A program made the position numbers and the translations under genes. A stretch of DNA of 64,000 nt from Arthrobacter sp. AFG7.2 (GTDB taxonomy: Bacteria > Actinomycetota > Actinomycetes > Actinomycetales > Micrococcaceae), in NCBI RefSeq assembly GCF_002892835.1, contig NZ_PJMB01000001.1, positions 1-64,000 on the forward strand. The letters run 5' to 3'. Each line of letters starts with the position of its first letter. Positions within the stretch are counted from its first letter, which is position 1. Below, piece after piece: positions 46,384 through 54,930 of this stretch. The notes below the pieces were generated by a model, which saw only the letters and a program-made list of their open reading frames with translations, had not been told where the DNA came from and did no database searches.

Positions 46384-46887
46384 ATGCACCGTCCCCAGCT
46401 TTCCCTGCCCGCCCGCGCTGCCAGGCTGGCACTGATTGGGAGCCTTGCGGCCATTCCTTTAACGTCATGCTCGCCTCCCGTGGATGTTCCTGCAGCCAAA
46501 GACGCCGCCAACCCCGCCTGCGCGCCCATGATGGTGGGTTTGCCGGACGCGATCGGTGACTACGCGCTGCGGAAAACGAACAGCCAGGCGACGGCGGCCT
46601 GGGGCGATCCGTCCCTGGTGATCCTCCGCTGCGGCGTGAACGTCCCCGGCCCCACCACGGACCGCTGCGTGACCGTCAACGGCATCGACTGGGTTATTAA
46701 AGAAGGCAACCCCGTGTGGACCCTGACGACGTATGGGCGCGAACCGGCGACCGAGATCCTGATGGACCCGGACAAGATCAGCTCTGCCACCGTCCTTGCA
46801 GACCTTGCAGCAGCCGCCGGCAAGGTGCCGGCGGCAAGGAACTGCGTGGGCCAGGAGGACCTGCAGAACCTGCCGCCCAGCCAATAG
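46384..46887 (+). CDS. DUF3515 family lipoprotein
   Basis: A 167-aa lipoprotein. The signal sequence ends with a lipobox LTSC, with the lipidated Cys at residue 29. The mature part has conserved residues PACAPMMVGLPDAIG, the string LVILRCGV, and INGIDWV-like VNGIDWVIKEGNP. The family is of unknown function and typical of actinobacteria, where it sits between ddl and thiL. It is convergent with ddl and divergent from thiL. Confidence 0.85.
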   Translation: MHRPQLSLPARAARLALIGSLAAIPLTSCSPPVDVPAAKDAANPACAPMMVGLPDAIGDYALRKTNSQATAAWGDPSLVILRCGVNVPGPTTDRCVTVNGIDWVIKEGNPVWTLTTYGREPATEILMDPDKISSATVLADLAAAAGKVPAARNCVGQEDLQNLPPSQ

Positions 46888-46937
46888 GTGAGATTCCTGG
46901 CCGATGCGGAACCCGGTAAGGGAACCGGCAGGTGGGG

Positions 46938-48086
46938 TCAGCGAAGCCCGGTCTTGCGGTTCAGCGCCAGGTAGATCAGCTCGTCGATGAGGTCGGCGTA
47001 GCTGAGCCCGGAGGCTGCCCACATTTGGGGGTACATGCTCTTGGGGGTAAACCCGGGCATGGTGTTGATCTCGTTGATGATGAGTTCGCCGGCAGGAGTA
47101 TAGAAGAAGTCCACCCGGCTGAGGCCCTCAGCGCCAACGGCGTCGAACGCTGCCGCCGCGAGCTCGCGTACGCGCGAGATGGCTTCCTCCGGAATATCTG
47201 CCGGGCAGCTGAGGGATGCGGCGTCGTCTTCCACATACTTGGCGTTGAAGTCGTAGAAGTCATGGGTGCCGCCGGCCACGGAAATTTCGCCCGGCATCGA
47301 GGTCCGGGGAACATCAGTTCCCCTGCCTTCGAGGACAGCGCATTCGATCTCCCGGCCAATGATGCCGGCCTCGATGACGAGCTTGAGGTCATGCCTGCGG
47401 GCTTCCTCGATCGCTGCGTCCAGGTCCGCCAGGGAATCGACTTTGGAGATGCCCATGGAGGATCCGGCCCGGGCGGGTTTGACGAAAACCGGAAATCCGA
47501 GCCTGTCCACCTGTTTACGGACCAGCTCCGGGTCCTTGCGCCACTGCCTGTCCGTGACGGCAACGTACGGTCCCACGTGCAGTCCGGCGGCCTCAAACAC
47601 CACTTTCATGTAGTGCTTGTCCATGCCCACGGCCGACGCCAGGACTCCGGCGCCCACGTAGCGGGTGTCTGAGAGCTCCAGCAGCCCCTGGATGGTCCCA
47701 TCCTCACCGAACGGGCCGTGAAGCAGCGGGAAAACCACGTCTACAGTTCCGAGTTCCTGCGGCACCTCGTTTGGCGCCGCCACGATCAGCTGGTGCTCGC
47801 CTCCGATCTCCGCCAGGGTTACGGTCTCCGGCGAAGGTGCCACCTCGGGCAGGGACGTTGCCGCCAGGGACCATTGCGCGGTATCGGCGGATGCGAGGAC
47901 CCATTGCCCGCTCTTGGCGATACCAATCGGAATCACCTCGTACTTGTCCTTGTTGATGGCGCCCAAAACACCGGCAGCCGTCACACAGCTCACGGCGTGC
48001 TCGCTGGAGCGGCCGCCGAAAAGTATCGCCACCCGGGGCTTCGTCCGCGGCGCAGATTCCGCTGCAGCCAGGTTCTCATGGGACAT
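46938..48086 (-). CDS. ddl: D-alanine--D-alanine ligase
   Basis: A 382-aa ATP-grasp enzyme making D-Ala-D-Ala for peptidoglycan. The N-terminal domain carries VAILFGGRSSEHAVSCVTA. VFPLLHGPFGEDGTIQGLLE and VKPARAGSSMGISKV are ATP-grasp landmarks. RVDFFYTPAGELIINEINTM supplies Mg ligands, and PGFTPKSMYPQMW follows. It starts two bases after gpsA ends, in the murA-plsC-gpsA-ddl order. Confidence 0.95.
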   Translation of the reverse strand: MSHENLAAAESAPRTKPRVAILFGGRSSEHAVSCVTAAGVLGAINKDKYEVIPIGIAKSGQWVLASADTAQWSLAATSLPEVAPSPETVTLAEIGGEHQLIVAAPNEVPQELGTVDVVFPLLHGPFGEDGTIQGLLELSDTRYVGAGVLASAVGMDKHYMKVVFEAAGLHVGPYVAVTDRQWRKDPELVRKQVDRLGFPVFVKPARAGSSMGISKVDSLADLDAAIEEARRHDLKLVIEAGIIGREIECAVLEGRGTDVPRTSMPGEISVAGGTHDFYDFNAKYVEDDAASLSCPADIPEEAISRVRELAAAAFDAVGAEGLSRVDFFYTPAGELIINEINTMPGFTPKSMYPQMWAASGLSYADLIDELIYLALNRKTGLR

Positions 48087-48087
48087 C

Positions 48088-49140
48088 TCAGTAATCGCCT
48101 TCAGGTTTCAGTTCCCGGGACAGCAGGACGGGCCCCAGTTGGTCAACGGAGAGCTTGCCGGCCAGGACGGCAACGACGGCGGCTGTGATGGGCATTTCGA
48201 CGCCCAGCTTGCCTGCCAGTTCATGGACGGCCTGGCCGGATTTTATGCCTTCGGCGGTCTGGGTCATTTTCTGGCCCACCTCCTCGAGCGTCAGGCCCTG
48301 GCCCAGCAGCCGCCCGGCGGTGTGGTTGCGCGAGAGCGGCGAGGAACAGGTGGCCACAAGGTCACCAAGTCCGGCCAGGCCGGCCATCGTCTTGGCTTCA
48401 CCGCCGAGTGCCAAAGCAAGGCGGGACGTTTCTGCAAGTCCGCGGGTGATAACGGAAGCCTTCGTGTTGTCCCCCATCTGCTTGCCCTCGCAGATGCCGA
48501 CAGCCAGCGCAATGACGTTCTTGACGATTCCGCCGATCTCCACTCCGACAACGTCCGCTGTGGTGTAGGGCCGGAAGTAGGGAGCCGTGCAGCTCCTGGC
48601 GATCCAGCCGGCGGCATCGGAATCAGCGCAGGCAACCACCGACGCGGTGGGTTCCTCCCTGGCAATTTCCATGGCCAGGTTCGGCCCGGACACGATGGCA
48701 ATGCGTGCGGCAGGCAGCCCGAGCTCCTCCCCAATGACTTCACTCATGCGGGCGTCCGTGCTGAGTTCAAGGCCCTTCATCAAGGACACAACCATGGCGT
48801 CGGGGGCGATCATGCCCTTCCACTCCCGCAGCTGGGGCCGGAGTGACTGTGCCGGCACCGCGATGACCACAAGGTCAGCCCCTTTGAGGACGGCGGCCAC
48901 ATCGGTGGAAGCTGAGATGCTTCCAGGCAGCGGGATGTCCTTCAGGTACTGGTCATTGCTGTGGTTGGCGTTGATCTGGTCCACCACTTCGGCGCGCCGG
49001 CCCCAGAGCCGGATGCTGCGCTCGTCACCGGCAGCGGCCGCTGCGTCGGCCAGGATCTTGGCGAAAGTGGTCCCCCAGGAACCGGCGCCGAGGACAGCAA
49101 CGGAGCGGGCCGAGCCCGCCTGTTTTCCCCCAGGGTTCAC
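48088..49140 (-). CDS. gpsA: Glycerol-3-phosphate dehydrogenase [NAD(P)+]
   Basis: A 350-aa enzyme that makes sn-glycerol-3-phosphate for phospholipids. The Rossmann site is VAVLGAGSWGTTFAKIL. LVVIAVPAQSLR and SLMKGLELST follow. The active Lys lies in GIVKNVIALAVGICEG, and TAEGIKSGQAVHELA is typical. The start GTG overlaps plsC by 4 nt (GTGA), so acyl acceptor synthesis and acylation are coupled. Confidence 0.95.
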   Translation of the reverse strand: MNPGGKQAGSARSVAVLGAGSWGTTFAKILADAAAAAGDERSIRLWGRRAEVVDQINANHSNDQYLKDIPLPGSISASTDVAAVLKGADLVVIAVPAQSLRPQLREWKGMIAPDAMVVSLMKGLELSTDARMSEVIGEELGLPAARIAIVSGPNLAMEIAREEPTASVVACADSDAAGWIARSCTAPYFRPYTTADVVGVEIGGIVKNVIALAVGICEGKQMGDNTKASVITRGLAETSRLALALGGEAKTMAGLAGLGDLVATCSSPLSRNHTAGRLLGQGLTLEEVGQKMTQTAEGIKSGQAVHELAGKLGVEMPITAAVVAVLAGKLSVDQLGPVLLSRELKPEGDY

Positions 49141-49910
49141 GAATTTTCCGTTCCGGTACCGGGCTGCTGCTGTCCGCGTTCCACGAACCTGCCGTGCTTC
49201 GCCTGCTGCTGCTTGGCCGGATCCCAGCGCTCCGCGGGAGGCTCTTCTCCCCGGACCTCCGCCAGGAGGGCGGTGATGGCGTCCATGATGGCGTCAGTTG
49301 CTGCGGTCAACGTGGCCTTGTCGAGCGGACGCCCGGTGAAGGCGCTCAGGTCGACCGGTTCGCCCACCACTACCCTGGACTTTTTTCGCGGGAAAAGGTG
49401 GAACCGCTTGCCGTACCGCGGGAAGACCTCGTGGGCGCCCCAGTGGGCGATCGGGACCACAGGGATGCCGCCCTCCAGGGCAAGCCGCGCCGCACCGGTG
49501 TGGCCCTTCATGGGCCACAGCTGCGGATCCCGGGTGAGCGTGCCCTCGGGGTAAATGATGATGGCACCACCCTCGGCAACAATCTCCTGGGCGAGCTGGA
49601 GCGAGCGGTTCGCACCCGCCGTCGAACGCTCCACCGGTATCTGCTTGGTGGCCCGCAGGACCCAGCCCAGGACCGGAACCTTGAAGAGACCGGATTTGGC
49701 CAGGAAGTGCGGCGCGATCCTGTGGTTGTACAGGAGGTGGCCGATGATCAGGGGGTCGATCTCGGTGCAGTGGTTGGGCGCCGCGATGAAACCCCCGGCC
49801 GGCAGCTTTTCGGTGCCTTCCCACGTCTTGTCCATCATGAGGTTGAACAGGGGACGTACTATTCCTGCGACCACTGCAAGGGTCGCGCGGCTCTTGGCCG
49901 GTTCGTTCAC
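49137..49910 (-). CDS. plsC: 1-acyl-sn-glycerol-3-phosphate acyltransferase (PlsC family)
   Basis: A 257-aa membrane-associated acyltransferase. The HX4D motif is APNHCTEIDPLIIGH. Motif II/III are VPVERSTAG and IIIYPEGTLTRDPQLW. VVPIAHWGAHEVFPR is typical. It probably makes phosphatidic acid. The start is GTG. It is coupled to gpsA and 9 bases behind murA. Confidence 0.9.
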   Translation of the reverse strand: MNEPAKSRATLAVVAGIVRPLFNLMMDKTWEGTEKLPAGGFIAAPNHCTEIDPLIIGHLLYNHRIAPHFLAKSGLFKVPVLGWVLRATKQIPVERSTAGANRSLQLAQEIVAEGGAIIIYPEGTLTRDPQLWPMKGHTGAARLALEGGIPVVPIAHWGAHEVFPRYGKRFHLFPRKKSRVVVGEPVDLSAFTGRPLDKATLTAATDAIMDAITALLAEVRGEEPPAERWDPAKQQQAKHGRFVERGQQQPGTGTENS

Positions 49911-49919
49911 GTCTGCCCG

Positions 49920-51245
49920 CTACTTCGTGGTGGTGATGTCGAAGTCGGCACCCAGGCCGGCCAGCTTTTCGGTGAACCGCTCGTAGCCGCGGTTGATGAT
50001 GTCGATGCCCGTCACGCGGGACGTGCCCGAGGCTGCGAGGGCGGCTATGAGGTGGCTGAAACCGCCGCGCAGGTCAGGAACGTCGATGTCGGTTCCCTTG
50101 AGCTGCGTGGGCCCGGAAATCACTGCGGAGTGGAGGAAGTTGCGCTGGCCGAACCGGCACGGCACACTGCCGAGGCATTCGCGGTGCACCTGGATGCTGG
50201 CGCCCATCCGGATGAGGGCGTCCGTGAAGCCGAAGCGGTTTTCGTAGACGGTCTCGTGGACGATGGACACGCCTTCGGCCTGGGTCAGGGCCACGACCAG
50301 CGGCTGCTGCCAGTCCGTCATGAAGCCGGGGTGGACGTCCGTCTCCAGGACCAGGGGATTGAGTTTGCCGCCGGGGTGGTAGAAACGGATGCCGTCTTCA
50401 CCGATGTCCATGCCGCCGCCCACCTTGCGGTAGGTGTTCAGGAAGGTCATCATGTCGCGCTGGGAGGCGCCTTCAACAAAGATGTCGCCCTTGGTTACCA
50501 GGGCAGCCGAGGCCCAGGACGCGGATTCGTTGCGGTCCGAGAGCGCCCGGTGGTTGTAGCCGCCGAGGTCGCGGACGCCTTCGATGCGGATGGTGCGGTC
50601 CGTCTGGACACTGATGATGGCGCCCATCTTCTGCAGGACGGCGATGAGGTCCACGATCTCGGGCTCGGTCGCGGCGCCCGACAGTTCGGTGATGCCCTCA
50701 GCCCGGGTGGCGCTCAGCAGGACCTGCTCGGTGGCTCCGACGGAAGGGTAGGGCAGGGAAATCTTTGCTCCGTGCAGGCCTTTGGGGGCCGAGATGTGGA
50801 TTCCGCCCGGCCGCTTCTCCACTACGGCACCGAACTGGCGCAGCACGTCCAGGTGGTAGTCGATGGGGCGGTCGCCGATTTTGCAGCCGCCGAGATCGGG
50901 GATGAAGGCCTCGCCGATCGCATGGATCAGTGGTCCGCAGAGCAGGATGGGAATCCGGGAGTCGCCTGCGTGGGCGTCGATGGCGGTGCTCGACGCCGTT
51001 TTGGCCGCCTTTGGATCAAGCGTCAGGTCGCCGTTCACGGGATCCTTGACAACGGTGACGCCGTGGAGCTGCAGGAGCGAGGTAACGACCTCAACATCCT
51101 TGATCTCCGGAACATTCCGCAACACCGACGGTTCGTTGCCCAGCAATGCTGCCACCATCGCCTTGGGGACCAGGTTTTTTGCTCCCCGGACGCTGACGCG
51201 GCCTGTAAGCGGGACGCCGCCGCGGATTGTCAGAACACTACTCAT
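49920..51245 (-). CDS. murA: UDP-N-acetylglucosamine 1-carboxyvinyltransferase
   Basis: A 441-aa EPSP-synthase-fold enzyme for the first committed step of peptidoglycan synthesis. The N-terminus has RVSVRGAKNLVPKAMVAALL. The loop residue that binds fosfomycin is Cys121 (DLGGCKIGDRP). M. tuberculosis has Asp there, so this enzyme should be fosfomycin-sensitive by that rule. AAGG-AAGGT-like AALAASGTSRVTGI is typical of the end. An AAGGAAA site precedes the ATG. The 150 bases upstream hold no gene. Confidence 0.94.
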   Translation of the reverse strand: MSSVLTIRGGVPLTGRVSVRGAKNLVPKAMVAALLGNEPSVLRNVPEIKDVEVVTSLLQLHGVTVVKDPVNGDLTLDPKAAKTASSTAIDAHAGDSRIPILLCGPLIHAIGEAFIPDLGGCKIGDRPIDYHLDVLRQFGAVVEKRPGGIHISAPKGLHGAKISLPYPSVGATEQVLLSATRAEGITELSGAATEPEIVDLIAVLQKMGAIISVQTDRTIRIEGVRDLGGYNHRALSDRNESASWASAALVTKGDIFVEGASQRDMMTFLNTYRKVGGGMDIGEDGIRFYHPGGKLNPLVLETDVHPGFMTDWQQPLVVALTQAEGVSIVHETVYENRFGFTDALIRMGASIQVHRECLGSVPCRFGQRNFLHSAVISGPTQLKGTDIDVPDLRGGFSHLIAALAASGTSRVTGIDIINRGYERFTEKLAGLGADFDITTTK

Positions 51246-51395
51246 ATACCGGTTTCCTTACGATCACTAGCCCTCAAATCCGTGCAAAGGCTCCAACCAA
51301 GCATAGGAGGTCGTGTTACCGAACCGAAATACGCGGACGACGGCGGCAGGGCGTGGCGCGCCGCCGCCGCCCCTTTCAAAGCTGCTTCAGGGGGA

Positions 51396-51998
51396 TCAGG
51401 AAAGGCGGGCCGGCAGGGTTTTCGGCTTGAAGGAAGGCCGGGTGGCTTCATAGGCCGTGATGTCCGCCTCATGCTGGAGGGTCAGGCCAATATCGTCGAG
51501 GCCTTCGAGCAGCCGCCAGCGGGTGTAGTCGTCGATCTCGAAGGGCGCAACGATGTTTCCGCACACCACGGTCTTGGACACCAGGTCCACGGTGACCTCG
51601 GTCCCGGGAGCGTGCTCCAGTTCCTTCCAGATGAGTTCGATGTCGTCCTGCGAGACCTCGGCGGCAAGCAGGCCCTGCTTGCCGGAGTTGCCACGGAAGA
51701 TATCGGCGAAACGGGAGGAGAGGACGGCTTTGAAGCCGTAATCCTTGAGCGCCCACACGGCGTGTTCCCGGGAGGAGCCGGTGCCGAAGTCCCGGCCCGC
51801 GACCAGGACGGAACCGGCGGTGAAGGGTGCCTGGTTGAGGATGAAGGAAGGATCCTTGCGCCAGGCGGAGAACAGGGCGTCCTCGAACCCGGTGCGGGTG
51901 ATGCGCTTCAGGTAGACAGCGGGGATGATCTGGTCCGTGTCCACGTTGCTCTGCCGCAGCGGGACGCCGATTCCGGTGTGGGTGGTGAACTTTTCCAT
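51396..51998 (-). CDS. leuD: 3-isopropylmalate dehydratase small subunit
   Basis: A 200-aa subunit that with LeuC isomerises 2- and 3-isopropylmalate. It begins [20 protein letters not shown] and carries [12 protein letters not shown] and [20 protein letters not shown]. The swivelling aconitase domain 4 is complete. Eight bases separate it from leuC. Confidence 0.95.
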   Translation of the reverse strand: MEKFTTHTGIGVPLRQSNVDTDQIIPAVYLKRITRTGFEDALFSAWRKDPSFILNQAPFTAGSVLVAGRDFGTGSSREHAVWALKDYGFKAVLSSRFADIFRGNSGKQGLLAAEVSQDDIELIWKELEHAPGTEVTVDLVSKTVVCGNIVAPFEIDDYTRWRLLEGLDDIGLTLQHEADITAYEATRPSFKPKTLPARLS

Positions 51999-52006
51999 GG
52001 CGTGTC

Positions 52007-53461
52007 CTAGGCTGCGTCGGTGCGGATGGCGGCTGATTCGGGGGCCGGATCGAGGTCCGACGGCGAACTCAGGGTGCCGCGGATGGCAGTGGCCGCTGCC
52101 ACCACCGGGGAAACCAGGTGGGTGCGGCCGCCCTTCCCCTGGCGTCCTTCGAAGTTGCGGTTCGAGGTGGAAGCGCAGCGCTCCCCCACCTCCAGCTGGT
52201 CCGGGTTCATGCCCAGGCACATGGAGCAGCCGGCAAAACGCCACTCAGCACCAAAGTCCTTGAACACCCGGTCTAGGCCCTCGGCCTCAGCTTCCAGGCG
52301 GACACGCGCGGAACCGGGCACTACCAGCATCCGGATGTTGGGGTCCTTCCGGCGGCCGCGGATGATGTCTGCTGCGGCACGCAGGTCCTCCATCCGGGAG
52401 TTGGTGCAGGAGCCAAGGAAAACGGTGTCCACCCGGATGTCCTTCATCGGCGTACCGGCTTCGAGGCCCATGTACTGCAGGGCGCGTTCAGCGGCGGCCT
52501 TGGCGTTCTCGTCCCCAAAGTCCTCCGGGGATGGCACCGACTCGGACAGGGACACGCCCTGGCCCGGGTTGGTGCCCCAGGTGACAAACGGCTCCAGCGT
52601 GTCGGCGTCCAGGTCAACCTGGGCGTCGAAGGTGGCGTCGTCATCGGTGCGGAGGGTGTTCCAGTACTCGACGGCGGCGTCCCAGTCAGCGCCTTCGGGG
52701 GCGTGCGGGCGGCCCTTCATGAACTCGTAGGTGGTTTCATCCGGCGCCACCATGCCGGCACGGGCACCCGCCTCGATCGACATATTGCAGATGGTCATGC
52801 GGGCGTCCATGGACAGCGCGCGGATGGCGGAGCCGCGGTACTCAAGGACGTAGCCCTGCCCGCCGCCGGTGCCGATCTTGGCGATCACGGCCAGGATGAT
52901 GTCCTTGGCGGTGACGCCGGGGCGCAGGGTCCCCTCGACGTTGATCGCCATGGTCTTGAACGGCTTAAGGGACAGCGTCTGGGTGGCCATGACGTGCTCC
53001 ACCTCGGAGGTCCCGATGCCCATGGCCAGCGCACCGAAGGCGCCGTGGGTGGAGGTATGGGAGTCACCGCACACCACGGTCATCCCCGGCTGGGTCAGGC
53101 CCAGCTGCGGTCCCACCACGTGGACGATGCCCTGCTCGGCGTCACCGAGGGAATGCAGCCGGACACCAAACTCGGCGCAGTTGTTGCGGAGGGTCTGGAT
53201 CTGGGTGCGGCTGGTCAGGTCCGCGATAGGCTTGTCGATGTCCAGCGTGGGAGTGTTGTGGTCCTCCGTGGCGATGGTGAGGTCCGGGCGGCGCAGCTTC
53301 CTGCCGGCCAGCCGCAAACCTTCGAATGCCTGCGGGGACGTTACCTCGTGGACCAGGTGGAGGTCGATGAAGAGAAGGTCGGGCTGGGCGTTGGCTCCGT
53401 CGCCATCACCTTTGCGCACCACGTGTGCGTCCCAGACTTTCTCGGCCAATGTCTTTGCCAT
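52007..53461 (-). CDS. leuC: 3-isopropylmalate dehydratase large subunit
   Basis: A 484-aa aconitase-family subunit with a 4Fe-4S cluster. The cluster cysteines are in [15 protein letters not shown] and [34 protein letters not shown] is a family signature. I chose ATG 53461 ([13 protein letters not shown]), with AAGGGAG six bases away. An ATG two codons upstream is too close to that site. It is divergent from an IclR regulator. Confidence 0.95.
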   Translation of the reverse strand: MAKTLAEKVWDAHVVRKGDGDGANAQPDLLFIDLHLVHEVTSPQAFEGLRLAGRKLRRPDLTIATEDHNTPTLDIDKPIADLTSRTQIQTLRNNCAEFGVRLHSLGDAEQGIVHVVGPQLGLTQPGMTVVCGDSHTSTHGAFGALAMGIGTSEVEHVMATQTLSLKPFKTMAINVEGTLRPGVTAKDIILAVIAKIGTGGGQGYVLEYRGSAIRALSMDARMTICNMSIEAGARAGMVAPDETTYEFMKGRPHAPEGADWDAAVEYWNTLRTDDDATFDAQVDLDADTLEPFVTWGTNPGQGVSLSESVPSPEDFGDENAKAAAERALQYMGLEAGTPMKDIRVDTVFLGSCTNSRMEDLRAAADIIRGRRKDPNIRMLVVPGSARVRLEAEAEGLDRVFKDFGAEWRFAGCSMCLGMNPDQLEVGERCASTSNRNFEGRQGKGGRTHLVSPVVAAATAIRGTLSSPSDLDPAPESAAIRTDAA

Positions 53462-53539
53462 GGCCATCTCCCTTCACTGCTGTTTGGCTGATGAGATCTA
53501 CTGAACCAGTACGCCTTCGCACTGCGCCAGCCGAAAGAT

Positions 53540-53574
53540 TTGCATCTCAGATAATGAGACGGCAATATCATTAC
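53540..53574 (+). promoter_or_regulatory. Candidate leaderless iclR promoter with overlapping operator
   Basis: TTGCAT (53540-53545), a 17-base spacer and CAATAT (53563-53568) place the transcription start at the ATG (53575). A palindrome TCTCA-GATAA-TGAGA (53545-53559) occupies the spacer. It could serve both the regulator and the divergent leuC. No ribosome-binding site precedes the ATG. Confidence 0.45.
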
Positions 53575-54294
53575 ATGGACAATTCTAGTGGAGTCGGTGT
53601 CATAGATAAAGCAGCCCAGGTGCTTGACGCACTTGAGGCCGGCCCCACTACTTTGGCGCAGCTTGTTGCAGCAACCGGACTGGCCAGGCCCACCGTGCAC
53701 CGCCTGGCCCTGGCCCTGGTGCATCACCGCCTGGTAAGCCGCGACATCCAGGGCCGCTTTGTCCTGGGAAGCAGGCTGGTCGAGCTCGCATCCGCCGCCG
53801 GCGAGGACCGCCTGATAGCTTCCGCCGGCCCCGTGCTGATGCAGCTGCGCGACGCCACCGGCGAAAGCGCCCAGATCTTCCGGCGCCAGGGTGACTGGCG
53901 CGTGTGCGTCGCGTCCGCCGAGCGTCCGATCGGCCTGCGTGACACCATCCCGGTAGGCACGCAGCTGTCCATGAAGGCCGGGTCAGCGGCCCAGGTGCTG
54001 CTCGCCTGGGAAGACCACGACCGCCTCCTCGAAGGGCTGCAGTCAGCCCGCTTCACGCCAACAGTTTTGGCCGGCGTACGACGGCGGGGCTGGGGCCAAA
54101 GCCTCGGCGAACGTGAGCCGGGGGTCGCCTCCGTGTCCGCACCGGTGCGGGGACCTTCCGGCCGCGTGATAGCTGCCGTCTCCATCTCCGGCCCCATCGA
54201 GCGGCTCACCCGCCAGCCGGGCCGGTTGCACGCGGAAGTGGTGTGCAACGCCGGCCGGGTCCTCACCGAGGCGTTGCGCAAGAACAACGACTGA
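53575..54294 (+). CDS. IclR-family regulator (NdgR/LtbR-like)
   Basis: A 239-aa IclR protein. The winged helix is TTLAQLVAATGLARPTVHRL, then ALALVHHRLVSRD. The effector domain includes QIFRRQGDWRVCVASAE and GTQLSMKAGSAAQVLLAW. Divergent placement next to leuCD matches NdgR of Streptomyces and LtbR of Corynebacterium, which control leucine genes. The longer frame upstream (53425) crosses the promoter and is not likely. Confidence 0.88.
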   Translation: MDNSSGVGVIDKAAQVLDALEAGPTTLAQLVAATGLARPTVHRLALALVHHRLVSRDIQGRFVLGSRLVELASAAGEDRLIASAGPVLMQLRDATGESAQIFRRQGDWRVCVASAERPIGLRDTIPVGTQLSMKAGSAAQVLLAWEDHDRLLEGLQSARFTPTVLAGVRRRGWGQSLGEREPGVASVSAPVRGPSGRVIAAVSISGPIERLTRQPGRLHAEVVCNAGRVLTEALRKNND

Positions 54295-54347
54295 ACAACT
54301 ATCCGGCTGCCGGCTCCAACCGGCAGTGCCGCCGCTAGGATTTCGGG

Positions 54348-54899
54348 ATGGGCACCTATGCGGTTTTTCTCCGGGGCATCAACGTGGGCGGCATCAATAT
54401 CAAAATGGCCGGGCTCCGGGAGGCCCTGAAGGCTGCGGGCTTTGCCGATGCCCGCACTTTGCTTGCAAGCGGCAACGTGGTCCTCAGCAGCGACCTGGAC
54501 GCTACTGCTGTAAAGCGCGGGTGTGAGAGGTGCCTCCGGGACGCATTCGGCTACGACGCCTGGGTGGTGGTTCTCGACGCAGCCCGGATCTCGGAACTCG
54601 TGGCGGCCTGCCCCTACCCGGATGACGACAAAACCACCCACACCTACATCACGCTCTCCTCCGACAAAGCAATGCTCGACGAACTTGAGGCGGCGGGCGC
54701 CGCACTTGAAGGAAACGAGCAGTTGAGGCTTGGCCCGGAGGCGTTGGCCTGGCTCGCCCCGGCCGGAGGGACGCTCGACAGCCCCTTCAGCAAGGTCTCC
54801 GCCAAACCCAGGTTCAAGGCCGGCACCACAACGCGGAACCTCAGGACCTTGATCAAGGTCAGGGACGCTGCCGCCGAGCTCCCCGCAGACCCCGGATAA
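54348..54899 (+). CDS. DUF1697 family protein
   Basis: A 183-aa soluble protein of unknown function. MGTYAVFLRGINVGG and LLASGNVVLSSD are family signatures. It probably follows iclR on the same strand. It is convergent with the GTPase pair. A weak hairpin (CCCTGC/GCAGGG, 54902-54930) lies in the gap. Confidence 0.85.
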   Translation: MGTYAVFLRGINVGGINIKMAGLREALKAAGFADARTLLASGNVVLSSDLDATAVKRGCERCLRDAFGYDAWVVVLDAARISELVAACPYPDDDKTTHTYITLSSDKAMLDELEAAGAALEGNEQLRLGPEALAWLAPAGGTLDSPFSKVSAKPRFKAGTTTRNLRTLIKVRDAAAELPADPG

Positions 54900-54930
54900 C
54901 GCCCTGCAGCATTGGCTGTCAGCAGCAGGG

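Noticed and set aside
49194..52010. A 938-codon plus-strand open frame opposite plsC, murA and leuD
   Set aside because: It is antisense to four well-supported genes. In GC-rich DNA the frame opposite real codons has few stops. The translation is low-complexity and resembles no family.
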